In this document: piece by piece, positions 63,939-64,000 of the stretch
Layout: each line of letters opens with the position of its first letter
Position numbering within the stretch: position 1 is the stretch's first letter
Assembly: GCF_040054535.1 (NCBI RefSeq)
Contig: NC_090779.1
Coordinates: 24,234,501-24,298,500, forward strand
Direction: 5' to 3'
Origin: Antennarius striatus
Taxonomy: Eukaryota; Chordata; Actinopteri; Lophiiformes; Antennariidae
Length of the DNA stretch: 64,000 nt
The notes under the pieces: model-generated
What the model was told of the DNA's origin: nothing
The model's input: only the letters and a program-made list of their open reading frames with translations
Database searches by the model: none
Made by a program: the position numbers and the translations under genes

Positions 63939-64000
63939 CTAATGGAGGAAAACAATGAAAATTACACTACAGCTCAATAATACTTATACTCTATTTTATT

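Overview
The window is vertebrate nuclear DNA, almost certainly a teleost fish. The genes are split into many short exons with mostly compact GT-AG introns, CA/TG and tetranucleotide microsatellites are frequent, and the interspersed repeats (a teleost-type 3' tail ending in GGGATCAATAAAGT, and a short hAT relic) are those seen in ray-finned fish. Seven protein-coding genes, one tRNA gene and one DNA transposon relic are supported. For the six complete genes, exon joins worked out by eye keep an open frame from start to stop; the seventh is cut by the right edge of the window.

Layout, left to right: crabp1 (minus, 524-6632), wdr61/skic8 (plus, 9885-13147), slc25a44 (minus, 15009-16182), tRNA-Gly(CCC) (minus, 18744-18814), an internally deleted hAT element (20049-21126), ireb2 (plus, 21446-28795), snx1 (minus, 31199-37791), a short SV2-family MFS transporter (plus, 38136-44316), and ap3b2 (minus, 46952 to beyond 63938, with its 5' end outside the window). 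crabp1/wdr61 and snx1/SV2-like are head-to-head pairs. wdr61/slc25a44, ireb2/snx1 and SV2-like/ap3b2 are tail-to-tail.

The genes do not form one pathway. crabp1 buffers retinoic acid, wdr61 serves the PAF1 and SKI complexes, slc25a44 is the mitochondrial branched-chain amino acid carrier, and ireb2 is the iron-regulated RNA-binding protein IRP2. snx1 (retromer/ESCPE-1) and ap3b2 (neuronal AP-3) both act in endosomal sorting, and the SV2-like protein belongs to a synaptic-vesicle transporter family. WDR61, CRABP1, IREB2, AP3B2 and SNX1 all lie on the long arm of human chromosome 15, with WDR61-CRABP1 also head to head there, so this is a teleost piece of that ancestral linkage group.

No CRISPR array, operon, phage or obvious new multi-gene system is present. 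The most interesting points are an SNX1 whose N-terminal region carries seven acidic D-[LI]-F motifs in an unusually large exon, a short-loop SV2-family gene that looks more like invertebrate SV2-like proteins than SV2A/B/C, two GC-AG introns (one weak, with a GT four bases downstream), a (GT)n tract directly against a 3' splice site, and a paired SOX-type inverted repeat in crabp1 intron 1.
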